Source: Bradyrhizobium sp. WSM471
GTDB lineage: Bacteria; Pseudomonadota; Alphaproteobacteria; Rhizobiales; Xanthobacteraceae
DNA: 64,000 nt
Reading direction: 5' to 3'
NCBI RefSeq assembly: GCF_000244915.1
Contig: NZ_CM001442.1
Span: 6,014,001-6,078,000, forward strand
This document shows positions 42,918 to 51,730 of the stretch, piece after piece (within the stretch, counting starts at the first letter, position 1; every line of letters begins with the position of its first letter). The position numbers and the translations under genes were made by a program. The notes beneath the pieces are model-generated. The model had not been told where the DNA came from, made no database searches, and saw nothing but the letters and a program-made list of their open reading frames with translations.

Positions 42918-43622
42918 TCAGCGCGACGCGAACTGCTGCTCGACGAAGGCCGTGACAAATCGCGGCATGGACGGCGTGAGATCGCTCATCCCGCGCACGA
43001 GATGGATCGCCGAAAGCTCCGGCTCGGCCTCGCCCGCCAGATTGGCTTCGATCCGCGCACGCGCCACGTCACCCGGCATGTCCAGGTTGACAATCTGCAA
43101 CATCGCAATCGTTGGGCCCGTGACGACGCAGTGCCAGTCCGGTTCGACCAGATAATCGGCCGCGGTCAGGCCGGTCTCTTCCTCGAGTTCGCGGATCACG
43201 CTGCCGGGAATGTCCAGCGTGTCGCCCCTGACGTCGTCGAGGTCGGGCGTGCCCGACGGGAAATAGATCCGGCCCGCATTGGCGGTGTGCTGCGCCATCT
43301 CGCCCATGACGAAGGCGCCGTCGGAGGTGCGCAGCGCGCCCATGCCAAAACCGTTGAACACCGCCTTGTCGGGAAAGCCCCAGTCGCGCCAGGCGAGGAA
43401 GCTCGCGAAATCGGTCTCGAAATAGGTCGCAGAGAGGTGGCCATCTGTAAACACGGCATCCCGCCCGATCAGGACGCGACCGTTCCAGAGTTTTGGTCGC
43501 TCACGCTGCTTCTCGGCGAAATGCGCCGTGATCTCGGCGCGCCGCTCCTCCGCGAACGCCCAGGCGACCGGCCGCACGGCAAGTTCAAGCGTCGTGACCC
43601 GATGAATGATGGGTGATGTCAT
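42918..43622 (-). CDS. NUDIX hydrolase domain protein
   Basis: 234 residues. The catalytic helix of the NUDIX box is present as RELEEETGL (about residues 145-153), with GSVI before it, but the expected Glu eight residues before the Arg is Leu, so the box is not canonical. A preceding segment GRIYFPSGTPDLDDV matches a Rhizobiales-type NUDIX subgroup in my memory. NUDIX enzymes hydrolyse nucleoside-diphosphate derivatives; the substrate is open. It starts 29 bp after the NitT-type binding-protein gene ends, same strand, so perhaps co-transcribed. Confidence 0.75.
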   Translation of the reverse strand: MTSPIIHRVTTLELAVRPVAWAFAEERRAEITAHFAEKQRERPKLWNGRVLIGRDAVFTDGHLSATYFETDFASFLAWRDWGFPDKAVFNGFGMGALRTSDGAFVMGEMAQHTANAGRIYFPSGTPDLDDVRGDTLDIPGSVIRELEEETGLTAADYLVEPDWHCVVTGPTIAMLQIVNLDMPGDVARARIEANLAGEAEPELSAIHLVRGMSDLTPSMPRFVTAFVEQQFASR

Positions 43623-43651
43623 GACGCCTGATGACCACGCCTTGGCGTCAG

Positions 43652-44677
43652 TTATTTGACGCTTCCCGTGGTCTTCTTGGCTTGCTCGACATACTTGTTG
43701 GTAAAGGTCTTGCTGACGTCGATCTTGGCGCTGGCGACCTCCGGCGAGCCGACGCTGAACACCGCGAGCACAGCGTCGGCGCCCTTCGGATCCATCTTGC
43801 CGGTCTCGGAGTACATCGGGATCGTGTTCTTGAGTGCCGCGAGATAGAGGTCCTTGTTCTTGCCGACCGTCTCCTCCGGCATCTTTGCCATGATCTCCTC
43901 GGGCGAGTGCGAGTGGATCCAGGCGAGCGTTCCCAGGATCGCGTTGGTGAGCGCCTGCGTCTCCTTCTCGTGGCCGGCCACCCAGGCCGCGGTTGAGTAC
44001 AGCGCGCCGCCCGGATATTCGCCCCCGAACGTCTCGAGCGTGTCCTTCTGGGTGCGGGTGTCCGAGAGGATGCGCAGATCCTTGTGGCTGCCCTGGAGCA
44101 CGGTCACCGACGGATCGAGCATCACGGCCGCGTCGATCTGGCCCTGCTCCATCGCGGCGACTGCGGTGGCGCCGAGGCCGACGCCGATCACGGCGGTGCT
44201 GGCGGGATCGACGCCATTCTTCTTGAGCATATATTTGAGGAAGAAGTCCGTGGAAGAGCCGGGCGCGCTGACGCCGACCTTCTTGCCGGCGAGATCCTTG
44301 ATCGACTTGATCTCGTTCGTGTGCGACGGCGAGACCACCAGCACGAGGCCGGGATAGCGGTCATAGACGACGAACGCCTGTAGCTCCTGCTTCTTGGCTG
44401 CGAGGTTGACGCAATGGTCGAAATAGCCGGAAACCACGTCGGCGCTGCCGCCGAGCACGGCCTTGAGCGCATCCGAGCCGCCCTTGAGGTCCACGAGCTC
44501 GACGTTGAGACCCGCCTTGTCGTATTCGCCGAGCTGCTTGGCCAGCACCGTCGGCAAATAGCACAGGCAGGAGCCGCCGCCGATCGCGATCGTGACCTTG
44601 CTTTGCGCCGCGGCAAGACCGGTGGTGAGCGTCAGCGCGATCAACGCGCCCGCGAGCCTGGCTATCGTGTTCTTCAT
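43652..44677 (-). CDS. NitT/TauT (SsuA-like) ABC substrate-binding protein
   Basis: 341 residues, ATG 44677 with GGAGGAA upstream. Signal peptide MKNTIARLAGALIALTLTTG, cleavage near AAAQ. NMT1/SsuA-type fold: YLPTVLAKQLGEYDKAGLNV, DLAGKKVGVSAPGSSTDFFL, GVGLGATAVAAMEQGQIDAA. Receptors of this class bind taurine, alkanesulphonates, nitrate, pyrimidine precursors or aromatic sulphonates. The matching permease and ATPase are at 45310-46913 on the same strand, separated from it by an inverted cupin gene. Confidence 0.9.
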   Translation of the reverse strand: MKNTIARLAGALIALTLTTGLAAAQSKVTIAIGGGSCLCYLPTVLAKQLGEYDKAGLNVELVDLKGGSDALKAVLGGSADVVSGYFDHCVNLAAKKQELQAFVVYDRYPGLVLVVSPSHTNEIKSIKDLAGKKVGVSAPGSSTDFFLKYMLKKNGVDPASTAVIGVGLGATAVAAMEQGQIDAAVMLDPSVTVLQGSHKDLRILSDTRTQKDTLETFGGEYPGGALYSTAAWVAGHEKETQALTNAILGTLAWIHSHSPEEIMAKMPEETVGKNKDLYLAALKNTIPMYSETGKMDPKGADAVLAVFSVGSPEVASAKIDVSKTFTNKYVEQAKKTTGSVK

Positions 44678-44814
44678 TGGTTTCCTCCGTTCGGCTGGCG
44701 GCACCATAGAGCAGCCGGACTGGCTTGAGAAGCAGGACCGAAGGCGCTGGCCATCGGTCTTTCGGCGCAATAGCATGAGCCCACAAGAACAATTCTTGAT
44801 GGGGAGGATCATCC

Positions 44815-45264
44815 ATGAATCGCCTTGCAATCGGGCTGTCGATCGCCACCGCTTTTGCCGCCGGATGCGGCGCAACCCACCTGCTGCGGCCGGCGCTGGC
44901 CGCGGAGAACATCACGCCGCAGATCATCCACACCGGCGAGATGGAGGGCGACGCGCTCGGGAACGCCAACGCTGTCGGTTACCGCTCCAAGATGTTCGCA
45001 AGCGCCGACGGCGCCACCATCTCGATCCAGGTCGGCAATGTGCCCAAGCACATGCATCCCAACACCAACGAGATCCAGTATATCCTGGACGGGACCGGGA
45101 CGATCTGGTTCGGCGACAAGGAAGTCACGGTGAAGCCGGGCGACCTCGTGATCATCCCGAAGGGGACGCCGCATGGCGGCACCAAGCCGATCAGCGGACA
45201 GGTCAAGGCCATCGCGATCAAGACGCCGCCGCAGGCGCCCGACGACACCAAGTTGCTGGATTGA
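44815..45264 (+). CDS. Exported cupin-domain protein
   Basis: 149 residues; ATG 44815 follows GGGGAGGA. Signal-like N-terminus MNRLAIGLSIATAFAAGCGA, with ALAAE a possible cleavage site; LAIG..GC is not a good lipobox. The cupin barrel has KHMHPNTNEIQYILDGTG (metal-binding His pair and Glu) and LVIIPKGTPHGG (third His). Likely a small metal-binding periplasmic cupin; the reaction is unknown. It lies inverted inside the SsuABC-like cluster, divergent from the binding protein and convergent with the permease. Confidence 0.85.
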   Translation: MNRLAIGLSIATAFAAGCGATHLLRPALAAENITPQIIHTGEMEGDALGNANAVGYRSKMFASADGATISIQVGNVPKHMHPNTNEIQYILDGTGTIWFGDKEVTVKPGDLVIIPKGTPHGGTKPISGQVKAIAIKTPPQAPDDTKLLD

Positions 45265-45309
45265 TCTTTCGCGGTCCGGGGCTCGCGCGGCGCGCGACCC
45301 CCTTGCGGC

Positions 45310-46095
45310 CTAGCCGCGCCCGTCCACGGTCGGGCGCCAGACCAGCAGCCTCCGCTCCACCAATGTGACGCCAAAGTCGATCAGGATGACGAAGGCCGAC
45401 AGCACGAACATGCCGGCGAACACGCCGGCGACGTCGAAGATGCCCTCGGCCTGCTGAATGAGATAGCCGAGCCCCGCCGCCGATCCCAGATATTCGCCGA
45501 CGACCGCACCGACCACGGCAAAGCCCACGGATGTGTGCAGCGAGGAAAACATCCACGACAGCGCCGAGGGCCAATAGACGTGCTGCATCAGCTGCCGCTC
45601 GCTCATGCCGAGCATGCGGCCGTTGTCGAGCACGGTGCGGCTGACCTCCTTGACGCCCTGATAGACGTTGAAGAACACGATGAAGAACACCAACGTCACG
45701 CCAAGCGCGACCTTGGACCAGATGCCCAGCCCAAGCCACAGCGCGAAGATCGGCGCCAGCACCACCCGCGGCAGCGCGTTGACCATCTTGACGTAGGGAT
45801 CGAACACCGCCGCGACCAGCGGCTGGCGCGCGAACCAGAAGCCGATCAGCACGCCGCCGGCCGATCCGATCACGAAGGCTAGGATCGATTCCGTCAGCGT
45901 GATGCCGAGGTGCTTCCAGATCACACCGGACGAGAACCATTTGACGATCTGGGCGAAGACATCGACCGGGTTGGAGAAGAAGAACGGCGGCAGCAGGATC
46001 TTGCCGAACACGGGCACGGTCGACAGCAATTGCCACAGCGCGAGGCAGACCACCGCGACCAGCACTTGCAGCGAAAGCAGCGTCACCCGCGACAT
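45310..46095 (-). CDS. NitT/TauT (SsuC-like) ABC permease
   Basis: 261 residues, six membrane helices, BPD_transp_1 type. LALWLGLGIWSKVALGVTLV and the EAA loop GMSERQLMQHVYWPSALSWM are typical of the SsuC/TauC family. ATG 46095 overlaps the stop of the ATPase gene by one base. Partners: ATPase 46095-46913 and probably the receptor 43652-44677. Confidence 0.9.
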   Translation of the reverse strand: MSRVTLLSLQVLVAVVCLALWQLLSTVPVFGKILLPPFFFSNPVDVFAQIVKWFSSGVIWKHLGITLTESILAFVIGSAGGVLIGFWFARQPLVAAVFDPYVKMVNALPRVVLAPIFALWLGLGIWSKVALGVTLVFFIVFFNVYQGVKEVSRTVLDNGRMLGMSERQLMQHVYWPSALSWMFSSLHTSVGFAVVGAVVGEYLGSAAGLGYLIQQAEGIFDVAGVFAGMFVLSAFVILIDFGVTLVERRLLVWRPTVDGRG

Positions 46096-46913
46096 CAGAC
46101 CGCCTCCGCCGCTTGCGGGGACTGCGCATAGCCCTTCATGACCTCGTCCTTGAGCACGCTCCAGATCTCGCGATGAAGCGCATGGAACTCCTTGTCCAGC
46201 CGCACTTCAAAAATGTCGCGCGGGCGCGGCAGGCTCACGCGCCAGTCGCCGATGATGCGGGACGACGGGCCCGCCGACATGATCACGACGCGGTCGGCGA
46301 GCGCGATCGCCTCTTCCAGATCATGGGTGACGAACAGCACGGCCTTGCGGTCGGCGTTCCAGAGGTCGAGCAGCAGATTGCCCATCACCTGCCGGGTCTG
46401 TGCGTCCAGCGGCCCGAACGGCTCGTCCATCAGCAGGATCTTTGGATCGCGGATCAGCACCTGCGCCAGCGCCACGCGCTTGCGCTGGCCGCCCGAGAGC
46501 ATGTGCGGATAGCGGTTGGCGAAGGCGCCCAAGCCGACCGAGGTCAGCCATTTCTGCGCCCGCGGCAGCGCCTCGCTGCGGGGCGTGCCGCTGACTTCGA
46601 GCCCGATCGCGACGTTGTCGAGCGCGGTCTTCCAGGGGAACAGCGCATCGGCCTGGAACAGATAACCGGCATCCCGATTCAGCCCGGCAAGCGGCTGGTC
46701 GAATATCCTCACGCTCCCGGCAGCCGGCTTCAGCAGCCCGGCCGCGACGTTGAGCAGCGTCGATTTCCCGCAGCCGGTCGGGCCGACGATGGCGACGAAC
46801 TCGCCCTGCGCGACCGTCAGATGCGCCTTCTCCACCGCCGTATAGACCCGCCCGTCCCCCAGTTGGAACGCGACCTTGGCATCTTCCAGCGCCACTGCCG
46901 TAGGCGTTATCAT
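46095..46913 (-). CDS. NitT/TauT (SsuB-like) ABC ATP-binding protein
   Basis: 272 residues; ATG 46913 follows GGAGGGAACAC. Walker A GPTGCGKSTLL, signature MLSGGQRKRVALAQVL, Walker B LLMDEPFGPLD, H-loop LFVTHDLEEA, all intact. First gene of the operon with the permease. Divergent from the glycine-betaine-type cluster that begins at 47059, so the 145-bp gap must hold promoters for both. Confidence 0.9.
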   Translation of the reverse strand: MITPTAVALEDAKVAFQLGDGRVYTAVEKAHLTVAQGEFVAIVGPTGCGKSTLLNVAAGLLKPAAGSVRIFDQPLAGLNRDAGYLFQADALFPWKTALDNVAIGLEVSGTPRSEALPRAQKWLTSVGLGAFANRYPHMLSGGQRKRVALAQVLIRDPKILLMDEPFGPLDAQTRQVMGNLLLDLWNADRKAVLFVTHDLEEAIALADRVVIMSAGPSSRIIGDWRVSLPRPRDIFEVRLDKEFHALHREIWSVLKDEVMKGYAQSPQAAEAV

Positions 46914-47058
46914 GTGTTCCCTCCGAACTTGGCCCGATGCCTTAGCCGCTCGCGCGGCCAAGTTCAATCAAGCCGCCAAGCGTGGTATGCATGGGCGTTG
47001 TCATCCCCTCCCTTCCCCCTCCCTCCTTGGGGCGGGTCAGCGCAGTGAGCCCCGCCCG

Positions 47059-47841
47059 ATGTCGTCCAGGCCGATGATCGGCTATGCCCACGTCACCAAG
47101 AGCTTCGGCGCGCTCAAGGCCGTGGACGATGTGTCACTCGACATCGCCGAAGGCGAGTTCGTGGCCGTCGTCGGCGGCTCGGGATCGGGCAAGACGACGC
47201 TGCTGCGGCTCGCCAACCGCCTGATCGAGGCGGATGGGGGCACGATCACGGTCGAGGGTGACGACGTGCAGTCCGTCGATCCGGTCGCGCTGCGGCGCCG
47301 CATCGGCTACGTCTTCCAGAGCGGCGGGCTGTTCCCGCATCTGAGCGTCGCCGACAATATCGGGATCACGCCGAAGCTGCTCGGCATCCCGGCGGCGGAT
47401 ATTGCAACGCGGGTCGATGAGTTGCTCGAGCTCGTGCAGCTCGACCGGGCCGCGCATCGCGGGCGGTTGCCGGACGCGCTCTCGGGCGGCCAGCGCCAGC
47501 GTGTCGGCGTGGCGCGGGCGCTTGCGGCAAGGCCCCGGATCGTGCTGATGGACGAGCCCTTCGGCGCGCTCGATCCGCTCACCCGCGATGCACTCGGCGA
47601 GGATTTTCGCGAGCTGCACCGCAAGCTCGGCCTGACCACCGTGATGATCACCCACGATATGACGGAAGCGATGCTGCTCGCCGACCGCATCGCGGTGATG
47701 GGCAGCGGGAAGCTGCTGGCGCAGGGCACGCCAGTGGAGCTCTCGAAAAGCAGCGACGCCTACGTGCTGGAGCTGCTGCGGACGCCGCGACGCCAGGTCG
47801 AACGATTGAACGCGTTGCTGCCACAGGGCGGTGCGGCATGA
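47059..47841 (+). CDS. OpuCA/ProV-like ABC ATP-binding protein
   Basis: 260 residues. Walker A GGSGSGKTTLL, signature LSGGQRQRVGVARAL, Walker B IVLMDEPFGALDPLT, H-loop MITHDMTEAM. LRRRIGYVFQSGGLFPHLSV is the Q-loop region typical of quaternary-amine importers. Lacks the C-terminal CBS domains of osmoregulated OpuCA, so ionic-strength sensing by CBS is not expected. ATG 47059 is taken; ATG 47074 is possible as ribosome sites for both are weak. Overlaps the next gene by four bases. Confidence 0.85.
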   Translation: MSSRPMIGYAHVTKSFGALKAVDDVSLDIAEGEFVAVVGGSGSGKTTLLRLANRLIEADGGTITVEGDDVQSVDPVALRRRIGYVFQSGGLFPHLSVADNIGITPKLLGIPAADIATRVDELLELVQLDRAAHRGRLPDALSGGQRQRVGVARALAARPRIVLMDEPFGALDPLTRDALGEDFRELHRKLGLTTVMITHDMTEAMLLADRIAVMGSGKLLAQGTPVELSKSSDAYVLELLRTPRRQVERLNALLPQGGAA

Positions 47842-49397
47842 GCCTTTTCACCGATCCGCGCTGGGGCGAGGCGCTGGGGCATTTGCCCGACTATCTCGGC
47901 AACCACGTGCGGGTAAGTCTCGCCGCACTTGCGCTCGGCCTGATCGTCAGCCTGCCGCTGGCGATCCTGACGCGCAACCGTCCCACGCCGCGCGCTGTGC
48001 TGCTCGCGCTCGCCAGCATCGTACAGACGGTGCCCGGGCTGGCGCTGCTCGCGCTGTTCTATCCCCTCCTGCTGCTTGCGGCCTCCGTGACGCTGGCCTG
48101 GTTCGGCGTCTCGTTCTCCGCCTTCGGCTTCCTGCCGGCGATGCTGGCACTGGCGCTCTATTCGATGCTGCCGGTGCTGCGCAACGGCATCACCGGCCTC
48201 AACGGCATCGATCCCGCGCTGATCGAGGCTGCCAAGGGCGTCGGAATGACCGCACGGCAGTCGCTGGTGATGGTCGAACTGCCGCTCGCCCTTCCGGTGA
48301 TGATGGCGGGAATCCGTACCGCCGCAGTGTGGGTGATCGGCACTGCGACGCTATCGACCCCGATCGGGCAGACCAGCCTCGGCAATTACATCTTTGCCGG
48401 GCTCCAGACCCAGAATTGGGTGTTCGTGCTGTTCGGCTGCTTTGCCTCTGCCCTGCTGGCGCTCGCCGTGGATCAACTGCTCGGCCTGATCGAGAGCGGC
48501 CTGCGCTGGCGCAGCCGCGGGCGTGCGGCGCTTGGCGCTGCCGGGATCGCGGCACTAGTCGCCGCAACATTGGTGCCGACGATGGGGCGCTCGTCACAAA
48601 GCTATGTCGTGGGCGCCAAGACGTTTGCCGAGCAGTATGTGCTGTCGGCGCTGATGCGGGATCGGCTGCAGGCGGCCGGTCTTTCCGCCGTCGCACGATC
48701 CGGTCTCGGCTCGAGCGTGATCTTCGAGGCGTTGAAGGCCGGCGATATCGATCTCTATGTCGATTATTCCGGCACGCTCTGGGCCAATCAGCTCCACCGC
48801 ACCGACATCAAGCCGCGCGCCGAGCTGTTGGCGGAACTGAAAACAACGCTTGCGAAGGAGAACATCACCCTGCTCGGCGAGCTCGGCTTCGAGAACGCCT
48901 ATGCGCTGGTGATCCCGAAGAAGCGGGCGGAGGCGCTTGGCATCCGCACCATCGCCGATCTCGCCGCGCATGCTTCGACCCTGTCGATCGCCGGCGACTA
49001 TGAGTTCTTCTCGCGACCCGAATGGGCGGCGCTGCAAAAGGCCTATGGCCTCTCGTTCCGCGCCCAGCGCCAGATGCAGCCGGACTTCATGTATGCGGCG
49101 GTCGCCAGCGGTGAGGTCGATGTCATCGCGGGCTACACCAGCGACGGGCTGATCGCAAAATACGATCTGGTTGCGCTCGACGATCCCAGGCATGCGATCC
49201 CGCCCTACGATGCCATCCTGCTGCTGGCTCCGAAACGCGCCGGTGACGAGCGGCTGCGGGCCGCGCTGAAACCCCTGCTCGGCAAGATCGACATCGCGAC
49301 CATGCGCGAAGCCAATTTACGCGCCGCCGGCAATGATGCGAATTCGTCGCCGGATGCGGTGGCGAGGTGGTTGTGGGAGAAGGTGGGTGGGCGGTAG
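47838..49397 (+). CDS. Fused permease and glycine-betaine-type binding protein (OpuCB-OpuCC-like)
   Basis: 519 residues. Residues about 1-235 are a BPD_transp_1 permease with helices such as VSLAALALGLIVSLPLAILT and VPGLALLALFYPLLLLA and the EAA loop ALIEAAKGVGMTARQSL. A membrane helix (about 232-250) leads to an OpuAC/OsmX-type receptor domain (about 255-515): VVGAKTFAEQYVLSALMRDR, DIDLYVDYSGTLWANQL, DFMYAAVASGEVDVIAGYTS. The receptor is therefore tethered outside its own channel. Substrates of the family are glycine betaine, choline or carnitine. The ATG overlaps the ATPase stop (ATGA); these two genes make a complete importer. Confidence 0.9.
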   Translation: MSLFTDPRWGEALGHLPDYLGNHVRVSLAALALGLIVSLPLAILTRNRPTPRAVLLALASIVQTVPGLALLALFYPLLLLAASVTLAWFGVSFSAFGFLPAMLALALYSMLPVLRNGITGLNGIDPALIEAAKGVGMTARQSLVMVELPLALPVMMAGIRTAAVWVIGTATLSTPIGQTSLGNYIFAGLQTQNWVFVLFGCFASALLALAVDQLLGLIESGLRWRSRGRAALGAAGIAALVAATLVPTMGRSSQSYVVGAKTFAEQYVLSALMRDRLQAAGLSAVARSGLGSSVIFEALKAGDIDLYVDYSGTLWANQLHRTDIKPRAELLAELKTTLAKENITLLGELGFENAYALVIPKKRAEALGIRTIADLAAHASTLSIAGDYEFFSRPEWAALQKAYGLSFRAQRQMQPDFMYAAVASGEVDVIAGYTSDGLIAKYDLVALDDPRHAIPPYDAILLLAPKRAGDERLRAALKPLLGKIDIATMREANLRAAGNDANSSPDAVARWLWEKVGGR

Positions 49398-49431
49398 GCC
49401 GTGCCATTCATTCGACGACGTTGGAGGGACG

Positions 49432-51144
49432 CTACAACCCGCGGATCGTCCCCGCATCGATCAGCAGCCGATTCAACCGGCGCGCCTCGGCCCCGTCCTT
49501 GCAACCGTAGAATATGCCCTTGCAGCGGAGCATGATTTCCTTCTGCTCGGCGAAGGACGGATCGAGCGGAATACCGGCGGCTTCCTGGATGACCAGCGGC
49601 AGATATGGGCCATCGACCGTGTCCATCACGGCCTCGCTCTTCACCGGCTCGAAATTGACGGCGTCGATCGCGTAGTAGGTCGCGTAGAGACGTGGGTCGT
49701 AGGCGTCGAGTTTTTTGCCGATTGCACCCTCGTCGAGCCCGGGCTCGAGGATAGCAGGCGCAAACTCGGGCTGATGATCGCCATAGCGCACGATCAGGAA
49801 GGGTTCGCCCGGAAATTTCTTCTTCAAGCTCGCGAGGAAAGCCTTGTATTGCTCGGCGCTCATCGCCTGCCGGCGCAGATATTCGTCGATGGACGGCACA
49901 TTGCCCGGTGCGCGCCAGTTCGGCAGCAGGTCCGGGCGGAAGCGCGTTTCCCAGGGGAAATGATTGGCGCCGAGATAGATGAAGGTGAACAGCGGCTTGT
50001 TCGGCGTTCGCTCGCCCATCAGCCGGAGCGCCTTGTCGTAGAAGAAGCTATCCGGCTCGACATCCTTGGCGCCGAGATCCTTGGAGTCGAGGAAGCGTTC
50101 GATGCCGGTCGTCATCTGAAAGCTGCGCGCGGCCATGAAGCCGCCATTGGCGGGGTAGAGCGACATCGTGTCGTAGCCGCAGCGGCGCAGCGCCAGCGGC
50201 AGGCCGCGCTCGACACGGCCTGTTGCGATGCGCGTCACGAAATAGGCGAAGCGGCCGAATGAGCGCGACGACAACCCCGCGAGCACATTGTATTCGGTGA
50301 ACCAGCTCGGTCCGCCATTGCTCTCGGCCAGGAACGCGCGCTCCCTGCCGTCCCAGGATTTGAAATGGCTGCCGTAGCCGGCCGGCACCTTGATGCCCTG
50401 CGCGGCGCGGATGTCGAAGCTCGATTCATCATGGACCATGATGATGTTCGGCCGCCGGCCGGCGGGATGGCAGGCATCGACCAGCGGCATGTTGAGCCGT
50501 TCGTTGGTCGAAGCAGCCGACTCCATGAAGCCGTATTGCGCGAAGTCGGAGACCGCGCTGACGCCGGAGCGGAAGAACTTCGAGAGGTAGCCGTCGTCGT
50601 AATAGCCGCGCCAGGCCTCGTCCGGATGATAGAGCGAATAGCCGACCAGCGCGGCAAGGCAGGCGAGCTTGCAGGCAAGCGCCGGCAGCCTACGGATGCG
50701 GAATGGGTCGAGCCACCACAGCGCATACATCAGCGGTAGCGTGATGAGCCCGGCCCCGATCACCGACCAGCGCAAATTCGGAAAGATCGTGAACAGGAAC
50801 GCGACCGTGTCGCGGTCGATCATCATCAGGTCGATGAAGTTGACCGTCATCTGCACGACGTCGTGCTTCAGCCGCGACAGCAGCACCAGCACCACGACCA
50901 TGGTCAGCGACAGCGCACTCGAGAGCGCCGGCCGCCGCAGCAGCGCGATCCAGAAGAAGTTGAGGATGCCCCAGGCCAGCACGAAGGAGAGGCGTGCGCC
51001 GAAATCCGTCTCGGTCTCGTACATCAGGACGAGCGCTGCGAGATGTGGCGCTGCAACCGCGAGCAGCCGCCAGATACCGAGTGCGGCGACGCTCGCCAGC
51101 ACGGCGGTCGTGGCAGAAGGACCTGGATTGGGCGCGGACGCCAT
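49432..51144 (-). CDS. Membrane-anchored sulfatase-fold protein (LTA synthase/phosphoglycerol transferase-like)
   Basis: 570 residues. Five N-terminal membrane helices (about 10-205), then a periplasmic alkaline-phosphatase-superfamily domain: PNIIMVHDESSFDIRAAQG (first metal site), GGPSWFTEYNVLAGLSSRSF (nucleophile Ser/Thr region), FTFIYLGANHFPWETRF and IVRYGDHQPEFAPAI (second metal site, GDH). The layout is that of LtaS/OpgB-type enzymes that move phosphoglycerol or phosphoethanolamine to glycans or lipids, e.g. osmoregulated periplasmic glucans; the acceptor here is unknown. Start ATG 51144 is chosen because the first helix follows at once; its ribosome site is weak. Two cysteines near the C-terminus (LRCKGIFYGCKDG). 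Confidence 0.8.
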   Translation of the reverse strand: MASAPNPGPSATTAVLASVAALGIWRLLAVAAPHLAALVLMYETETDFGARLSFVLAWGILNFFWIALLRRPALSSALSLTMVVVLVLLSRLKHDVVQMTVNFIDLMMIDRDTVAFLFTIFPNLRWSVIGAGLITLPLMYALWWLDPFRIRRLPALACKLACLAALVGYSLYHPDEAWRGYYDDGYLSKFFRSGVSAVSDFAQYGFMESAASTNERLNMPLVDACHPAGRRPNIIMVHDESSFDIRAAQGIKVPAGYGSHFKSWDGRERAFLAESNGGPSWFTEYNVLAGLSSRSFGRFAYFVTRIATGRVERGLPLALRRCGYDTMSLYPANGGFMAARSFQMTTGIERFLDSKDLGAKDVEPDSFFYDKALRLMGERTPNKPLFTFIYLGANHFPWETRFRPDLLPNWRAPGNVPSIDEYLRRQAMSAEQYKAFLASLKKKFPGEPFLIVRYGDHQPEFAPAILEPGLDEGAIGKKLDAYDPRLYATYYAIDAVNFEPVKSEAVMDTVDGPYLPLVIQEAAGIPLDPSFAEQKEIMLRCKGIFYGCKDGAEARRLNRLLIDAGTIRGL

Positions 51145-51377
51145 CGACGACACGCAACTGCTGGTCCGGCAAGGCGATGCCGAGCCGGCTGACCGGGCCT
51201 GCGGCGTTCGGCGCAGCCGGAAGGCCTGCACCGTGTCATAAAACTGTAATTGAACGGTCACGGACAAGCAACGCGTGTCGCGATCCGACCTTCGCTTAAT
51301 GTTAGCGGAAGCCCATCGGTCTCCGTGCCCAATTCGTCCCGCCAGAGCAATCCCGCAGTGCAGAACCGACTTGCCGT

Positions 51378-51668
51378 CTACTCGAGGCCCTCGACGCTGA
51401 CCAGGCGGGCAGAACTGCAAGCATCCCGGACCGCTTTGAGTCCCTGGTAGGTCGCGCCTGTGTAGAACGCCTCCCAGGCTGCGACGGATGGGAATTCCAG
51501 CAGAACGATCCTGCGGGGCTGCCAGTCTCCCTCGTAGACCTTGTGGGCGCCCCCTCGCGCCAGATATCTGGCTCCAGCGGCCTCCAGGGCGGGCTTCACG
51601 CCCAACATAAAGCTTTGGTACTGCTGCAAGTCCCTGATCTCGACGTCGAAAATCACATAAGCCGGCAT
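51378..51668 (-). CDS. DUF1330 family protein
   Basis: 96 residues. MPAYVIFDVEIRDLQQYQSF, AGARYLARGGAHKVYEGDW and RIVLLEFPSVAAWEAFYTGA are the DUF1330 dimeric alpha/beta-barrel pattern (ferredoxin-like, EthD-related). Function unknown; related folds act as small monooxygenases or cyclases. Between the sulfatase-fold gene and an SDR on the same strand, with gaps of 60-230 bp; no clear operon. Confidence 0.85.
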   Translation of the reverse strand: MPAYVIFDVEIRDLQQYQSFMLGVKPALEAAGARYLARGGAHKVYEGDWQPRRIVLLEFPSVAAWEAFYTGATYQGLKAVRDACSSARLVSVEGLE

Positions 51669-51730
51669 CTCAAGACGCTCCCACGATCGGAAATCGATCA
51701 CCTGTCTGGCAATGGTCTCACCTCAGAGGC

